Positions 1-10,292 are shown, counted from the stretch's first letter. The stretch: DNA of 64,000 nucleotides from Opitutales bacterium (GCA_024697185.1 JAILGB010000011.1:1-64000); one strand, 5' to 3'. Made by a program: numbers and translations. Notes: generated by a model from the letters alone, not told the origin.

Positions 1-1448
1 AATCCACGGGAACGCGCCCAATCGGCGGCTTTGACTTTGTGTGGGGCGAGAATAAATTTAGCCGCCTCGCTCTCGACCGGCAGTCCGGGGACTTTATGAA
101 AAATTCCTCCGCCGCCGTTGTTGAGCAGCAAGATGCGCAAACGGGAATTGAGCGACGGTATGCAGAGGGCGTTCATATCGTAAAAAAAGCTCAGATCGCC
201 GATCAAAACACAGTCGAGGGCTTTGTCATCGACGGCGTTCCCGCCGAGCGCCGCGGAGAGTGTTCCCTCGATGCCGCTGGTGCCGCGATTGCAAAAAACG
301 CTTTTGGCGCGGCAGGGAAATTTTTGCACCAGGCGCACACTCGAGCTGTTCGCCAAATGCACATTGTTGCCCTCGCCCGCCTGCATAAAAGCTTGGACGG
401 CGCGTTCTTGCAGGTTTTGCGGGATTGTTGCGGGAACGGCTTGCGCTCGGGAACGCCAGAGGGCTTCAAAATCTCCGGCGGGCAATTTTTCTGCGGGAGC
501 GAGCACTTGCTCGGGCGTTCCCGCCAATGTCGCGGTCAGGCATCCGAAAGTGTCGGCGATACTGCCGTCGGGGCTGATCTGCCAATGTTCGCGCGGCGGG
601 AAATCCCGCAAAAATTGCCGCAAGGTCTTGGAAACAATATGCCCGCCGACCGTAATAAGCAGATCGGGCGCGAGGCGGCGTTTTGTCTCGGGATCGGCGG
701 CTGCCAAAAGCGCGTCAAAATTGCCGACGGCGTTTTTGAATCTGCCGTTCGCCAAATGTTCCGCCAAGCAGACGAAACCCGGCAAATCGAGCGCGGGAAC
801 GCCGTTTTGCGGGAGACTTTGACCGCAAACGATCATCCGTCGCGGGAACGCGCCGAAATCCATCTCACGGGAACGCCGGATCACGCGCGGCTGCGGGAAC
901 GCGGTTTTTGAAAACTGGAAAAGCGGCTCGGACAGCGGGACATTGATATGCACCGGGCCGTTCCCGCGAAAAGTGCAGGCGAGCAAAGCTTCGTTGACCA
1001 AACGGTTTGCATAACAAAGAGTCTCGGGATCGTCGCCTTCGGGAAGGTCGGCGGAAAATTTTGAAAGTCTGCCGAAAATCCCGGCTTGCGGGATCGTCTG
1101 TCCTTCGAGCTGGTCGAGTTTGGAATGCGGCCGGTCGGCGGAAATCACGACAAGGGGAATCTCTTGGTAAAACGCCTCGGCGACAGCGGGATAAAGATTG
1201 GCGAGCGCGGTGCCCGACGTGACGCAGACGGCGACGGGAGCGGCTGTCTTTTGGGCGATGCCAATGGCAAAAAAACCGGCGCTGCGTTCGTCCGTAACCG
1301 AGTGGCAACAAAATTTGCCGAATGCGGCAAAACTGTGAACAATCGGAGCGTTGCGGCTGCCCGGGCAAAGAACGACATGGCGGACGCCGTGTTCGTAGGC
1401 GAGCGCGACCAATTGGAGAATTGTTGATTTGTCGGAGAGCGGCGTCAT
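1..1448 (-). CDS. menD: 2-succinyl-5-enolpyruvyl-6-hydroxy-3-cyclohexene-1-carboxylate synthase (MenD), 3' end cut by window edge
   Basis: Thiamine-diphosphate enzyme joining isochorismate and 2-oxoglutarate in menaquinone synthesis; cytosolic. The open frame from the ATG at 1448 runs off the left edge, leaving about 482 residues. Visible family motifs are LCPGSRNAP near residue 30, TDERSAGFF with the ThDP-activating Glu at about 53, VAVCVTSGTALANL and SADRPHSKL. Near the edge are RGTSGIEGTLSAALGG, IGDLSFFYDMNAL and NNGGGGIFH, the cofactor-binding end of the fold. The start overlaps the queE stop by one base (TGATG), so the two are translationally coupled. It is rich in the iterated GGGAACG motif. 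The frame stays open throughout, so there is no sign of decay. Confidence 0.93.
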   Translation of the reverse strand, partial: MTPLSDKSTILQLVALAYEHGVRHVVLCPGSRNAPIVHSFAAFGKFCCHSVTDERSAGFFAIGIAQKTAAPVAVCVTSGTALANLYPAVAEAFYQEIPLVVISADRPHSKLDQLEGQTIPQAGIFGRLSKFSADLPEGDDPETLCYANRLVNEALLACTFRGNGPVHINVPLSEPLFQFSKTAFPQPRVIRRSREMDFGAFPRRMIVCGQSLPQNGVPALDLPGFVCLAEHLANGRFKNAVGNFDALLAAADPETKRRLAPDLLITVGGHIVSKTLRQFLRDFPPREHWQISPDGSIADTFGCLTATLAGTPEQVLAPAEKLPAGDFEALWRSRAQAVPATIPQNLQERAVQAFMQAGEGNNVHLANSSSVRLVQKFPCRAKSVFCNRGTSGIEGTLSAALGGNAVDDKALDCVLIGDLSFFYDMNALCIPSLNSRLRILLLNNGGGGIFHKVPGLPVESEAAKFILAPHKVKAADWARSRG

Positions 1449-2071
1449 CAGCGTGCGTTGTAAAGTTTGTGAATCTGCCAGCCGGCGCGCCAAGGGAATC
1501 CGCGGGAACGGACAAAATCGGCAATCAGCGCGAGCAAGGCGGGATCGCCGGCACGACTCCATTCGGGATGAAGCCAACATTGCGGGAACGGCTGCGCGAG
1601 AGCGGCGGCGTTAAAACAATGTTCCCAAAACGCGAGTTCGTCGGCATCGGTGATGATAAATTTGAGTTCGTCCGCCTTCGCCCAATTTTCCGCCAACGGC
1701 AGTTTCTTGCGTTTGGGGCTGAGGGTGACCCAATCGAACGCGGGAACGATCGGGAACGCGCCGCAGGTTTCGAGATGAATCCGCAAAGCGCGGGCGCGCA
1801 ATGCCGTCGTCAGGGGAACAAGATCGTGGATCGTCGGTTCTCCGCCGGTGATGACGACAAAATCCGCGTGTGAAGAAACGGCGAGCGCCGCCAGTTCCTC
1901 CTCCGTCATTTTTTTTGCCGCGGGAACGGCATCCCTGCTCCACGTTCCCGCGGAATCGCACCACGGGCAATGAAGGGGACATCCGGCAAGACGAATAAAA
2001 AACGCCGACCTTCCCATGTGGACGCCTTCGCCTTGAAAGGAATGGAAATGTTCGAAAACCGGATATTGCAT
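1448..2071 (-). CDS. queE: 7-carboxy-7-deazaguanine synthase, radical SAM
   Basis: Converts 6-carboxy-tetrahydropterin to 7-carboxy-7-deazaguanine on the way to queuosine. At 207 residues it is normal for the family. The N-terminus has FHSFQGEGVHMGRSAFFIRL, followed by the radical SAM cysteines C31, C35 and C38 (CPLHCPWC) and the GGEP motif at 76-79. ETCG and LSPK follow in the second half. No other queuosine gene lies in the window. It overlaps menD by one base, so they form an operon although the pathways differ. A hairpin and T-run separate it from yidC upstream. Confidence 0.93.
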   Translation of the reverse strand: MQYPVFEHFHSFQGEGVHMGRSAFFIRLAGCPLHCPWCDSAGTWSRDAVPAAKKMTEEELAALAVSSHADFVVITGGEPTIHDLVPLTTALRARALRIHLETCGAFPIVPAFDWVTLSPKRKKLPLAENWAKADELKFIITDADELAFWEHCFNAAALAQPFPQCWLHPEWSRAGDPALLALIADFVRSRGFPWRAGWQIHKLYNAR

Positions 2072-2077
2072 TTCTTA

Positions 2078-2116
2078 AAAAAATCAACGCGCCTAACAGC
2101 GTTAAGCGCGCCTGTC
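2078..2116 (-). terminator. Probable intrinsic terminator after yidC
   Basis: On the minus strand a stem of CGCTTAAC and GTTAGGCG (one mismatch, three-base loop) is followed by TTGATTTTTTT. It starts a few bases after the yidC stop and ends just before the queE ATG, so it may attenuate rather than fully separate the two. It does not use the GGGAACG motif. Confidence 0.6.
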
Positions 2117-2121
2117 ACTTT

Positions 2122-3990
2122 TTATCGCGGGATGTTTTTGCCGCGGCCCTTGCGTTTGGGCGGGATAATGTCCACTTTTGGATTTTTGACATCGCCGGAA
2201 GCCGTCGTTCCCGCGGGAGCGGCGGCGAGACGCTGTTTGCGCACGATCAGCGTTTGGATGCCCGTCAAAATATTTTGAAGCGTCCAATAAAGCGTCAGAG
2301 CGGACGGCATCGTATAGACAATGAGCGGGAAAAACACCGCCATGGCGTAAAACATATTTTTTTGCGACGGCTGGGCGCTCGTCATCGGCATCAGCAGCAT
2401 ATTGACAAGCATTGTCACGCCCATAAGAATCGGCAAAAGGTGGAGGCTGATGCCGAAGATTTCAAAATTTTCCAATCCCGGGATCGTATCCGGCATGGAA
2501 AGGTCGCTGATCCAAAGGAAGCCTTGCAGGCGAAGTTCGGCGCAAGTTTGGAACGCACAATACATCGCGAAAAAAATCGGGATCTGAATAAAGATCGGCA
2601 GGCAGCCCGCAAGCGGATTGATACCTTTTTCGCGGTAGAGCTTCATCGTCTCCTGCTGCATTTTTTGAGGATTGTCCTTGTATTTTTCGCGAATGGCCTT
2701 CATGGGTTCGGCAACGAGCTGCATTTTTTTTGCCGAGCGCTGTTGCGCCATCGTGAGCGGCCATGTGATGCCTTTGACGATAAAAGTCATAATGACGATC
2801 GCCCATCCCCAGGACCAGACGGACCATGCGGGCAAAAGGTCGTGGAGAGCGTTCATCGCCCAAACGAGGATTTTGCAAAGCCAGTCGATTGAGATAAAGC
2901 CGAACAAATTTGTAAACTGCACGACTTCGCTGATGCCTTCGATCTCCGATTCAAGATCGGCGAGACGCGTGTATTCCTTGGGCCCGACAAAATAGGGCAT
3001 CGAAAGATTCATGGACGCGTTGAGCGGGAGCGCGCCGACATCGACTTGAGCGTAAGCCTGCGCGATGAGATCGACATCGTGGATCCGCTGGTCCTCGGGA
3101 ACGCGTTGCGGGAACGCCCAAACCTGCGAAACTGCCTTGCGCGCGGGACCGTTAAAAGCCAAAACGCTCGCAAAATACTGATTGGTTGTCGCGACATAGC
3201 TCAGCGGATCATCCTTGGGATTGAGCGGCTGTCTGAAGCTGTTCGCGGCGCGATGGGCGCCAAAGCCCAAAAAGCCGTTGGAATCTTTAAAAATATCAAT
3301 TTTGCACTTTTCATAATCGCCGTCGGCATACCACGACGCGTTCAAGAAAAGATTGGCGCGGTCGCCTTCCGTCGCCGGCAACGCTCCCGTGGAGATCAAA
3401 AGCGGGAACGCCGTCGGAGAACCCGAAACGCGACGGATCTTCAAATCGTGTCCGATAAGATACGGATCCGCGGCGCCGCGTCCGTCGGGATTTTGGGAAA
3501 GTTTGTAAATTCGCGTGTATTCGAGACCGTTTTTCGTTCCCGTCAAAACAATTTCCGATGCCGTCTGGCTCACCGGCTCAAAATCAACACCGAGCGCCAC
3601 GGGAACGCCGTTGGAGACTGCCGCTGTCGCCAACTGCAGAGCGGGAACCGGCATGTCGCGATTAAAAATGACGGGAGACTCGTCTTCAAGAGACGTCGGC
3701 TGGCGGAGCATTTTAACCGTTTTGACAGCACCGTCCTTGGAGGAAATCTCCAAAGCGATCACGCCGTTGGAGAGCGTCCAAGTTTTTTCCTCCCGCGTCA
3801 CGGGAACGGCGGGGGTTTCCTCGGGCTTGGCGGCTTCCGGTGCAACTTGCACCGCGGGAACGGCGGGAGCCGAGATCGTGACAGGGTCCGACGCTACCGC
3901 TTGGACGGGCGCATTTTTGGCGTTCCAAAACATCAACGCCACCGCAGAAAGCAGCAGCAACACGCCGATTGTCGTATTTTTCTTATCCAT
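2122..3990 (-). CDS. yidC: Membrane protein insertase YidC
   Basis: Inserts and folds inner-membrane proteins, alone or with SecYEG. The 622-residue protein has the Gram-negative layout. There is one N-terminal membrane segment (about residues 7-25). A Pro/Ala/Val-rich linker and a large periplasmic beta domain run to about 340. Then comes the conserved insertase core, starting near DWLCKILVWAMNALHDLLP, with WPLTMAQQRSAKKMQ and the PIFIQIPIFFAMY region. The tail is basic (KRKGRGKN), as expected for ribosome contact. The usual rpmH-rnpA neighbours are absent. The low-complexity linker carries several GGGAACG copies, read as VPA, whereas the membrane core has almost none. Confidence 0.96.
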   Translation of the reverse strand: MDKKNTTIGVLLLLSAVALMFWNAKNAPVQAVASDPVTISAPAVPAVQVAPEAAKPEETPAVPVTREEKTWTLSNGVIALEISSKDGAVKTVKMLRQPTSLEDESPVIFNRDMPVPALQLATAAVSNGVPVALGVDFEPVSQTASEIVLTGTKNGLEYTRIYKLSQNPDGRGAADPYLIGHDLKIRRVSGSPTAFPLLISTGALPATEGDRANLFLNASWYADGDYEKCKIDIFKDSNGFLGFGAHRAANSFRQPLNPKDDPLSYVATTNQYFASVLAFNGPARKAVSQVWAFPQRVPEDQRIHDVDLIAQAYAQVDVGALPLNASMNLSMPYFVGPKEYTRLADLESEIEGISEVVQFTNLFGFISIDWLCKILVWAMNALHDLLPAWSVWSWGWAIVIMTFIVKGITWPLTMAQQRSAKKMQLVAEPMKAIREKYKDNPQKMQQETMKLYREKGINPLAGCLPIFIQIPIFFAMYCAFQTCAELRLQGFLWISDLSMPDTIPGLENFEIFGISLHLLPILMGVTMLVNMLLMPMTSAQPSQKNMFYAMAVFFPLIVYTMPSALTLYWTLQNILTGIQTLIVRKQRLAAAPAGTTASGDVKNPKVDIIPPKRKGRGKNIPR

Positions 3991-4047
3991 CTTAAAATGC
4001 TTAAATCTAAAAGATTTATAATAACAGATTGCCTGTCGCGCGGGAAT

Positions 4048-4091
4048 AAAAATCGTTCCCGCGAAAAGGTTTCCACGGGAACGGTCTTTTT
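4048..4091 (-). terminator. Intrinsic terminator of gdhA made from paired motif copies
   Basis: On the plus strand CGTTCCCG (4054-4061) and CGGGAACG (4076-4083) form an inverted pair with a 14-base loop. A run of A precedes it on the plus strand, giving a U-run after the hairpin in the gdhA direction. A T-rich stretch on the other side could make it work both ways. It lies about 20 bases after the gdhA stop. Confidence 0.75.
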
Positions 4092-4107
4092 GTTTTTGCT
4101 CAAACGC

Positions 4108-5454
<1,347 letters not shown>

Positions 5455-5512
5455 TTAATGTTGGTTATTGTTTGTAAGTTCCGCCCGCACCAAAATGCGC
5501 GGACAATCTAAA

Positions 5513-5541
5513 ATTATCCTGTCTTTTAAAAAAACTGGCAA
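5513..5541 (-). promoter_or_regulatory. Sigma-70-like promoter of gdhA
   Basis: On the minus strand TTGCCA (5536-5541), a 17-base spacer and GATAAT (5513-5518), each one mismatch from consensus. Transcription would start near 5506, giving a leader of about 55 bases with a small CCGC/GCGG hairpin. The promoter lies between murG and gdhA. Confidence 0.65.
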
Positions 5542-5549
5542 GATTTTTT

Positions 5550-6677
5550 TTAAGCCTGCTCCGATTTGAGCGTCCGGCTCCTGCCTTCGGCGAAATTCAC
5601 CAAATCGTTGACGACGTTGCTCCAATCGAACTCACGCTGCATGCGACGGATATTGTCTCTAAAACGCCCCAAAAGCTCGTCGTCGAGGATGATAGCCTTG
5701 ACTTCGGGTGTCAGTGTATCAAGATTTTTTTCCTCAATCAAAACGCCGGCGCCTTTTTCGCGAAAAAACTCCGCGTTCGCCAACTGATGATTGTCCGCAG
5801 CCAACGGATACGGCACCAAAACCGCGGGAGCGCAACAGGCTACAAACTCCGCCAGGGAACCGGCACCGGCGCGCGAAACGATGAGGTCCGCCGCCGACAA
5901 CGCCGACGCCATATCATCGCAAAAGGGGATGAATTTGGCGCACGCGCCCGTCTCCTCATTTTTTGTCGGGACCTGTGAAAAGTCCGTCTTCTGCTCCGGT
6001 CCGGTGATCACCATCATGGACACGCCGAGTCCGAGCATTTCGGGAACGATCGATTTTGCCCATTCGTTAAGGCGGTGGGCACCTTGACTGCCGCCAAAAA
6101 CCATCAGCAGTTTTCCTGTTTGCGGGAGCTCGAATTTTTGACGTGAGGCGGCCTTGTCGAGCGCCCTCATTTCTTCTCTGACGGGGAATCCGGCGCTGCG
6201 CGTTGCGAAACGGCGCGCCCCGGACAAACGCACGCCCGGCGGCAGATAGACGCGGGCCGCCATACCGCTCATAAAGCGCACAGATTTGCCGGGAACACGG
6301 TTGGCTTCGTGCAAAACGACGGGAATAAAAAGCAGTTTGCTCGCAATCGCGGAGCCGATTGTCAAAAAGCCGCCGAAACTGACAAATGCCGCCGGACGAC
6401 GACGCAAAAACAAAAACAGGCTGGCGAATACCGACAATACGAGATTATAAAAAAACTTTATCAGTTTTATAGGTTTCAAGCCGAATGCGCAGCCTGAGAT
6501 GCGAACAAAGTCGAGATCCGTGTATTTTTCCGAAAGGCGACTGTCTATTTTCTTGCGGCTAAGCAAAAGCGTGCAATGGTAACCGCGGGCGGTAAGGCGT
6601 TGCGCAAGCGCGATGCCCGGAGAAAGATGCCCGCCGGTGCCGCCGCAGGCGATAATAAAAGATTTTTTTTTCTTCAT
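5550..6677 (-). CDS. murG: UDP-GlcNAc:undecaprenyl-PP-MurNAc-pentapeptide transferase MurG
   Basis: Adds GlcNAc to lipid I to make lipid II at the inner face of the membrane. At 375 residues it is typical. The N-terminal loop CGGTGGHLSPG (11-21) is the signature of the family. FGGSQGAHRLNEW and SRAGAGSLAEF, with the PYPLAADNHQLANAEFF segment that binds UDP-GlcNAc, lie in the C-terminal half. It stands outside a mur/fts cluster, 42 bases after pssA, and is probably the last gene of the pgm-lipoprotein-RelE-like-pssA-murG transcript, which is otherwise envelope-related. Confidence 0.96.
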   Translation of the reverse strand: MKKKKSFIIACGGTGGHLSPGIALAQRLTARGYHCTLLLSRKKIDSRLSEKYTDLDFVRISGCAFGLKPIKLIKFFYNLVLSVFASLFLFLRRRPAAFVSFGGFLTIGSAIASKLLFIPVVLHEANRVPGKSVRFMSGMAARVYLPPGVRLSGARRFATRSAGFPVREEMRALDKAASRQKFELPQTGKLLMVFGGSQGAHRLNEWAKSIVPEMLGLGVSMMVITGPEQKTDFSQVPTKNEETGACAKFIPFCDDMASALSAADLIVSRAGAGSLAEFVACCAPAVLVPYPLAADNHQLANAEFFREKGAGVLIEEKNLDTLTPEVKAIILDDELLGRFRDNIRRMQREFDWSNVVNDLVNFAEGRSRTLKSEQA

Positions 6678-6719
6678 AAGATCCCCAACACAATTTCGCG
6701 GGAACGGGAATTTTTGATC

Positions 6720-7607
6720 TTAAAATGTCTCCTCGATGGCGTCGCTGTCTTCGCTGAGAGGCGTTTTCTTAAATTTTCGCACTAACGCCCGCACCAGGCC
6801 GTAGGCCACATAGGTGCAGAGAAGCACGGGAACGGCGATTTTCCAACTGATGATCAGCAATATGGCGGCGACAATAAAAACGATAAACGCTCCCGCCTTT
6901 GTCTTGGTGGTCCAGTCGATATGTTTAAAGGTCGGATAAGGAATGTTGGTAACCATCATAATCGAGACGACCAGCATGACCGGCAAAAGGACAAAGGGCA
7001 GATAATCGCGAGAGCCTTCGGGATCGAGAGAGGTGAGCAAAACGACAAACGAAGCGACAATGGCGGCGGCAATCGGCGAAGAAATCCCCATAAAATCGGA
7101 TGCCGGCGATTTTTTTTCATTGCCGGGAACGAGAGGATTGGTGAGAACATTGAATTTCGCCAAACGAATCCCGGCGCAGAGAAGATAGACGAACCCGACG
7201 GCGGGACCGACTTTTTCGAGAATGCCGCTCAAAAATTCATTGCCGACGCGCGCGGGATCGAAGATCAAAAAATAAACCAGGAATGCCGGAGCGACGCCAA
7301 ACGAAACCGTGTCGGCGATCGAATCGAATTCCGCACCGAACATCGAGGTTTTTTTGAATGTGCGCGCGACACGTCCGTCAAAAAGATCGAAAATGCAGGC
7401 TCCGAAAATAAAGAGCACCGCGATCATATAAAGTTCGTTGGCTGCCGCGAGCGAATCCGTGGCAAATTTTGCCTTGATGCAGGTGCAAAGCGACATAAAG
7501 CCGCAAAACATATTGCCGGCCGTAAAAAAGTTTGGCAAAAGATAGATGCGGGCGGCATCTTGCACGTTCGCGTAAAGCGGTTCCTGAGGGCGATCGTTAT
7601 TTTCCAT
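6720..7607 (-). CDS. pssA: CDP-diacylglycerol--serine O-phosphatidyltransferase
   Basis: Makes phosphatidylserine, the precursor of phosphatidylethanolamine, in the inner membrane. The complete CDP-alcohol phosphotransferase motif is visible: D74, D77-G78, A81-R82, G91, D95 and D99, in the canonical spacing. Around it are about eight hydrophobic segments, and the C-terminus is acidic. I chose the ATG at 7607; a TTG two codons upstream is also open. Neither has a clear Shine-Dalgarno sequence. The gene follows the RelE-like gene by 15 bases. No psd (decarboxylase) gene is in the window. Confidence 0.93.
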   Translation of the reverse strand: MENNDRPQEPLYANVQDAARIYLLPNFFTAGNMFCGFMSLCTCIKAKFATDSLAAANELYMIAVLFIFGACIFDLFDGRVARTFKKTSMFGAEFDSIADTVSFGVAPAFLVYFLIFDPARVGNEFLSGILEKVGPAVGFVYLLCAGIRLAKFNVLTNPLVPGNEKKSPASDFMGISSPIAAAIVASFVVLLTSLDPEGSRDYLPFVLLPVMLVVSIMMVTNIPYPTFKHIDWTTKTKAGAFIVFIVAAILLIISWKIAVPVLLCTYVAYGLVRALVRKFKKTPLSEDSDAIEETF

Positions 7608-7622
7608 TTTCAATAAATAAAA

Positions 7623-7979
7623 TTAGCGGTTGAGAGAGTCCAGATAATCCCAAAAATTTTTATCCTGCTCGACAAGATGTTCGTCTTTGACCGGCAGTTT
7701 GTTTCGAAAAGCGAAATCGGTAATGCTGTTAGCTTTTAAAATATGTGTGCAAAAAAGAATTTGATCATGCAAGGTGAAATAAAGACGCAGATCGTCGAGT
7801 CTCATCCGATAAAAAAATTTCCCGTCGCGACGGATAACGCCATAGACACCCCGATGCGCCTTGCCGTCAAGAGCGCTTTGCTTAATTTCGGTCAAAGCCT
7901 CGACGACCTGCATCTGTTTGCTGTCGGGAAGTTTTTTGAGTTCGCCGTTTGCGTAAGGAGTAAAACTGATTTGATTCAT
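7623..7979 (-). CDS. Small protein with RelE/ParE-toxin-like features
   Basis: A 118-residue protein. The stretch GVIRRDGKFFYRMRLDDLRL followed by YFTLHDQILFCTHIL (about 49-83) resembles the beta-sheet core of RelE/ParE ribonuclease-like toxins, where an Arg-rich 'yRlRvgdyRl' strand is typical. The C-terminal 35 residues (KLPVKDEH to DYLDSLNR) are charged and helical. No antitoxin-like gene is next to it: upstream is a lipoprotein, downstream pssA, with gaps of 16 and 15 bases. It is therefore either an orphan RelE-fold protein with a housekeeping role or something unrelated. The fold assignment comes from sequence pattern only. Confidence 0.5.
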   Translation of the reverse strand: MNQISFTPYANGELKKLPDSKQMQVVEALTEIKQSALDGKAHRGVYGVIRRDGKFFYRMRLDDLRLYFTLHDQILFCTHILKANSITDFAFRNKLPVKDEHLVEQDKNFWDYLDSLNR

Positions 7980-7995
7980 AATGCCGTTTTATTTT

Positions 7996-8220
7996 TTAAA
8001 AATCTTCAGGATTGGACCAGCGGTCGCCTTCACGATTGAGGCGATTGGCATTTTCCTCTTCAACCCCGTCGAGGTAAGCACCAACGGTTCGGATCTCACC
8101 GCCGACAACACCCGCAACGACCGGCTTGTGAAAGCCGGGATCGTCGGGTTCGTCTTTGGCGCAAGCCGCAATCAGGCAAAGAGACGCCAACAAAAAACAA
8201 TGCCTGAATCCAAGTTTCAT
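7996..8220 (-). CDS. Small lipoprotein, function unknown
   Basis: A 74-residue protein with a basic start, a hydrophobic stretch and the lipobox LIAAC with Cys20, so it should be lipid-anchored. After acidic DEPDDP the remaining residues are polar (EENANRLNREGDRWSNPEDF at the end) without a recognisable domain. The ATG at 8220 lies three bases after the pgm stop codon, so it is probably coupled to pgm. It may be a small outer-membrane component; I do not recognise a family. Confidence 0.7.
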   Translation of the reverse strand: MKLGFRHCFLLASLCLIAACAKDEPDDPGFHKPVVAGVVGGEIRTVGAYLDGVEEENANRLNREGDRWSNPEDF

Positions 8221-8223
8221 CTT

Positions 8224-10140
8224 TTACTCGCCCGCGCGTTGGAGTGCATCCGCTTTTAAGAAAACTTTCATCGCCTCAATCTTGGCAGCGACTTCCGCCT
8301 TTGCCTTATCGAGATCCGTTTCCGAAGAAGTGCCGAAAATATAAAATTTAATCTTAGGCTCGGTGCCGCTCCCGCGGACGGCGATTTTCATACCGTTGTC
8401 GAGAGTGAAGAAATAAAAATCTTCTTTGGGAATAATTTCTCCGTCACAATCCTTAATCGTGTCGCGACCGAAATCGAGAAATTCCGTTACGGCACTACCC
8501 AAAATTTCCTTGGGCGGATCATTGCGCAAACTGGCAAGGATCTGCTTGATCTGCCCTGCCCCTTTGGCGCCTTCGAGAACGATGTTGAGGAGACTTTCGA
8601 GATAGTAGCCGTAATCCTTGTAGATGCTGTCGAGGTATTCTGCGATTGTCAAGCCCTTGGATTTTGCCCATGCCGCCATTTCGACAACCATCAGCACGGC
8701 TGCGTTTGCGTCCTTGTCGCGAACGCTATCCGAATGAAGATAGCCGTAACTTTCTTCTCCGCCGACAACAAAAAAGGTTCCCGAAGCCAACTGGGCTTTA
8801 GCGCGTTCCCGCCACGGGAGCGAACTGTAGTCGGGAACGGTTTTTTCGAGTGCCTCCTGGTATTTTTGAAGCCGGGCGCCGATCCATTTGAAGCCGGTCA
8901 GGCAATTGACACAACGGATGCCGTTTTTGGCGGCGATAGCGTCTTGCAGGGGAGATGTGACAAAGGTTTTGACGATTGTCGCTTTCCCCGTTCCCGTCAA
9001 AATGCCGAGTTCCTTCATGCGGGCAATACGAAACGCCGTAAGCATCGAGCCCGTCTGATTGCCTGTGTAAAGCGTATAGGAGCCGTCGCGATTGCGGGCT
9101 GCCATTCCAACGCGGTCGTCGTCCGGGTCGGTCCCCAAAATCACTTCCGCACCGGTCTCTTTTGCTTTGGCGAGCGCCAAAGTGAAAGCTTCCGCATTTT
9201 CTGGATTGGGAGATTTGACGGTCGGGAATCGTCCGTCATGGGGCAATTGTTCGTCAACGGTCACAAAGTCCACTCCGAATTTGCGCAATGCCGGCAAAAT
9301 CATAACATCGCCGGTGCCGTGAATATTGGTGTAGCAGACTTTTAAGGGCGTTTTGGCAATCACTTCACTGTCGAGCACCGCGCAAGAGAGGTCTTCGAGA
9401 TAAGCCTGCTCAACAGTCTCGGGAACGGATTTTACCGCCGAGAGATCGATGTTCAAAAATTGGGGAATGTCCGCCAAAGAAACAGCGTTGACGGCATCGA
9501 TAATGGCTTCGGCGTGAGGGGAAATGACCTGGGCACCATCGCGGAAATAGCATTTGAAACCGTTGTCATGCGACGGATTATGCGAAGCCGTAATAACAAT
9601 TCCCGTGTCCGTGCCGAGAGCGCGGATGGAAAAAGAAAGTTGCGGGGTCGAGCGCGGTCCTTCGAACAAATAGGCTTCGCCGCCGAGTTTGGTCCAAATC
9701 GATGCCGCCAGTTCCGAAAAATGACGTGAAAAATGTCGCACGTCGCAACCGATAACGATGCGCGGGGCACGATCCGAAACAATCCTCGAAATATAGCGAT
9801 AAAGACCGACGGTCGCGCGAACAATATTGAAGTCGTTGAGATTGGCAGTGCCGACAGCCGGATGCTCAGGAGCGCCAAGACGGTCGCGCGTTCCCGCCTC
9901 CGCCGGCGGTGTCACCTTGCCGATAGTCCGGCCGCGCATGCCGCCGGTTCCGAAGGCGATTTTTTTAAAAAATCGATCGTTCAATTCGCTATATTGCCCG
10001 TCATCGACAAGCGACTCGATTGATTCCAAAGCCCACGAGGGCAAAAAGCCCGCTGTTATCCATTCGACAAGGTTGTCGCGCGAAGACGAAGTGATGTTGC
10101 CCGCTTGCGTTGCGGATTCAATTTTTTCAACGAGATTCAT
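8224..10140 (-). CDS. pgm: Phosphoglucomutase / phosphomannomutase (alpha-D-phosphohexomutase)
   Basis: Interconverts hexose 1- and 6-phosphates, feeding glycogen, nucleotide-sugar and LPS synthesis. The 638 residues are at the long end of the family. The active-site loop TASHNP with the phosphoserine S186, the metal loop GTDPDDDRVG, the sugar-binding loop GGEESYGYLHSD and the phosphate-binding RGSGTEPKIKFY are all present. Insertions relative to short mutases lie near residues 75-100. It leads a transcript with a lipoprotein, a RelE-like gene, pssA and murG. Its promoter at 10150-10178 puts the start of transcription one to three bases before the ATG, so the mRNA is probably leaderless. Confidence 0.94.
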   Translation of the reverse strand: MNLVEKIESATQAGNITSSSRDNLVEWITAGFLPSWALESIESLVDDGQYSELNDRFFKKIAFGTGGMRGRTIGKVTPPAEAGTRDRLGAPEHPAVGTANLNDFNIVRATVGLYRYISRIVSDRAPRIVIGCDVRHFSRHFSELAASIWTKLGGEAYLFEGPRSTPQLSFSIRALGTDTGIVITASHNPSHDNGFKCYFRDGAQVISPHAEAIIDAVNAVSLADIPQFLNIDLSAVKSVPETVEQAYLEDLSCAVLDSEVIAKTPLKVCYTNIHGTGDVMILPALRKFGVDFVTVDEQLPHDGRFPTVKSPNPENAEAFTLALAKAKETGAEVILGTDPDDDRVGMAARNRDGSYTLYTGNQTGSMLTAFRIARMKELGILTGTGKATIVKTFVTSPLQDAIAAKNGIRCVNCLTGFKWIGARLQKYQEALEKTVPDYSSLPWRERAKAQLASGTFFVVGGEESYGYLHSDSVRDKDANAAVLMVVEMAAWAKSKGLTIAEYLDSIYKDYGYYLESLLNIVLEGAKGAGQIKQILASLRNDPPKEILGSAVTEFLDFGRDTIKDCDGEIIPKEDFYFFTLDNGMKIAVRGSGTEPKIKFYIFGTSSETDLDKAKAEVAAKIEAMKVFLKADALQRAGE

Positions 10141-10149
10141 AACGCTTTT

Positions 10150-10178
10150 ATTATAAAACCGCCTTTAAAAATTGACAA
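10150..10178 (-). promoter_or_regulatory. Sigma-70-like promoter of pgm, near-leaderless
   Basis: On the minus strand TTGTCA (10173-10178), a 17-base spacer and a perfect TATAAT (10150-10155). Only nine bases separate TATAAT from the ATG at 10140, so a normal start site leaves a 5' leader of about one to three bases. Confidence 0.75.
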
Positions 10179-10189
10179 TTAGATAAATT

Positions 10190-10222
10190 AAATTCCCGCA
10201 GAAACAAATTTTCTGCGGGAAC
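10190..10222 (-). terminator. Hairpin after the GH84 gene, built from motif halves
   Basis: TTCCCGCAGAA (from 10193) and TTCTGCGGGAA (10211-10221) form an 11-bp stem with a short AT loop. It lies about 70 bases after the GH84 stop and just upstream of the pgm promoter. The following T-run on the minus strand is weak (TTTAATTTATC). Confidence 0.55.
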
Positions 10223-10292
10223 ATGATTTTTGCCGGTTTCCAAACGCTGCGGGAACGGGATTCCCCGACAAATGTTTATTCTTAAAAAATAC

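Noticed and set aside
1-911. A plus-strand gene at the left edge (frame from 39 to 911)
   Set aside because: The minus-strand frame encodes MenD with all its motifs; the plus-strand product has no similarity to any family that I recognise.
1-1524. menD as a decayed pseudogene, because only short fragments appear complete
   Set aside because: The frame from 1448 to the edge is continuous, and motifs at both ends are in the same frame; it only seems broken since the stop lies outside the window.
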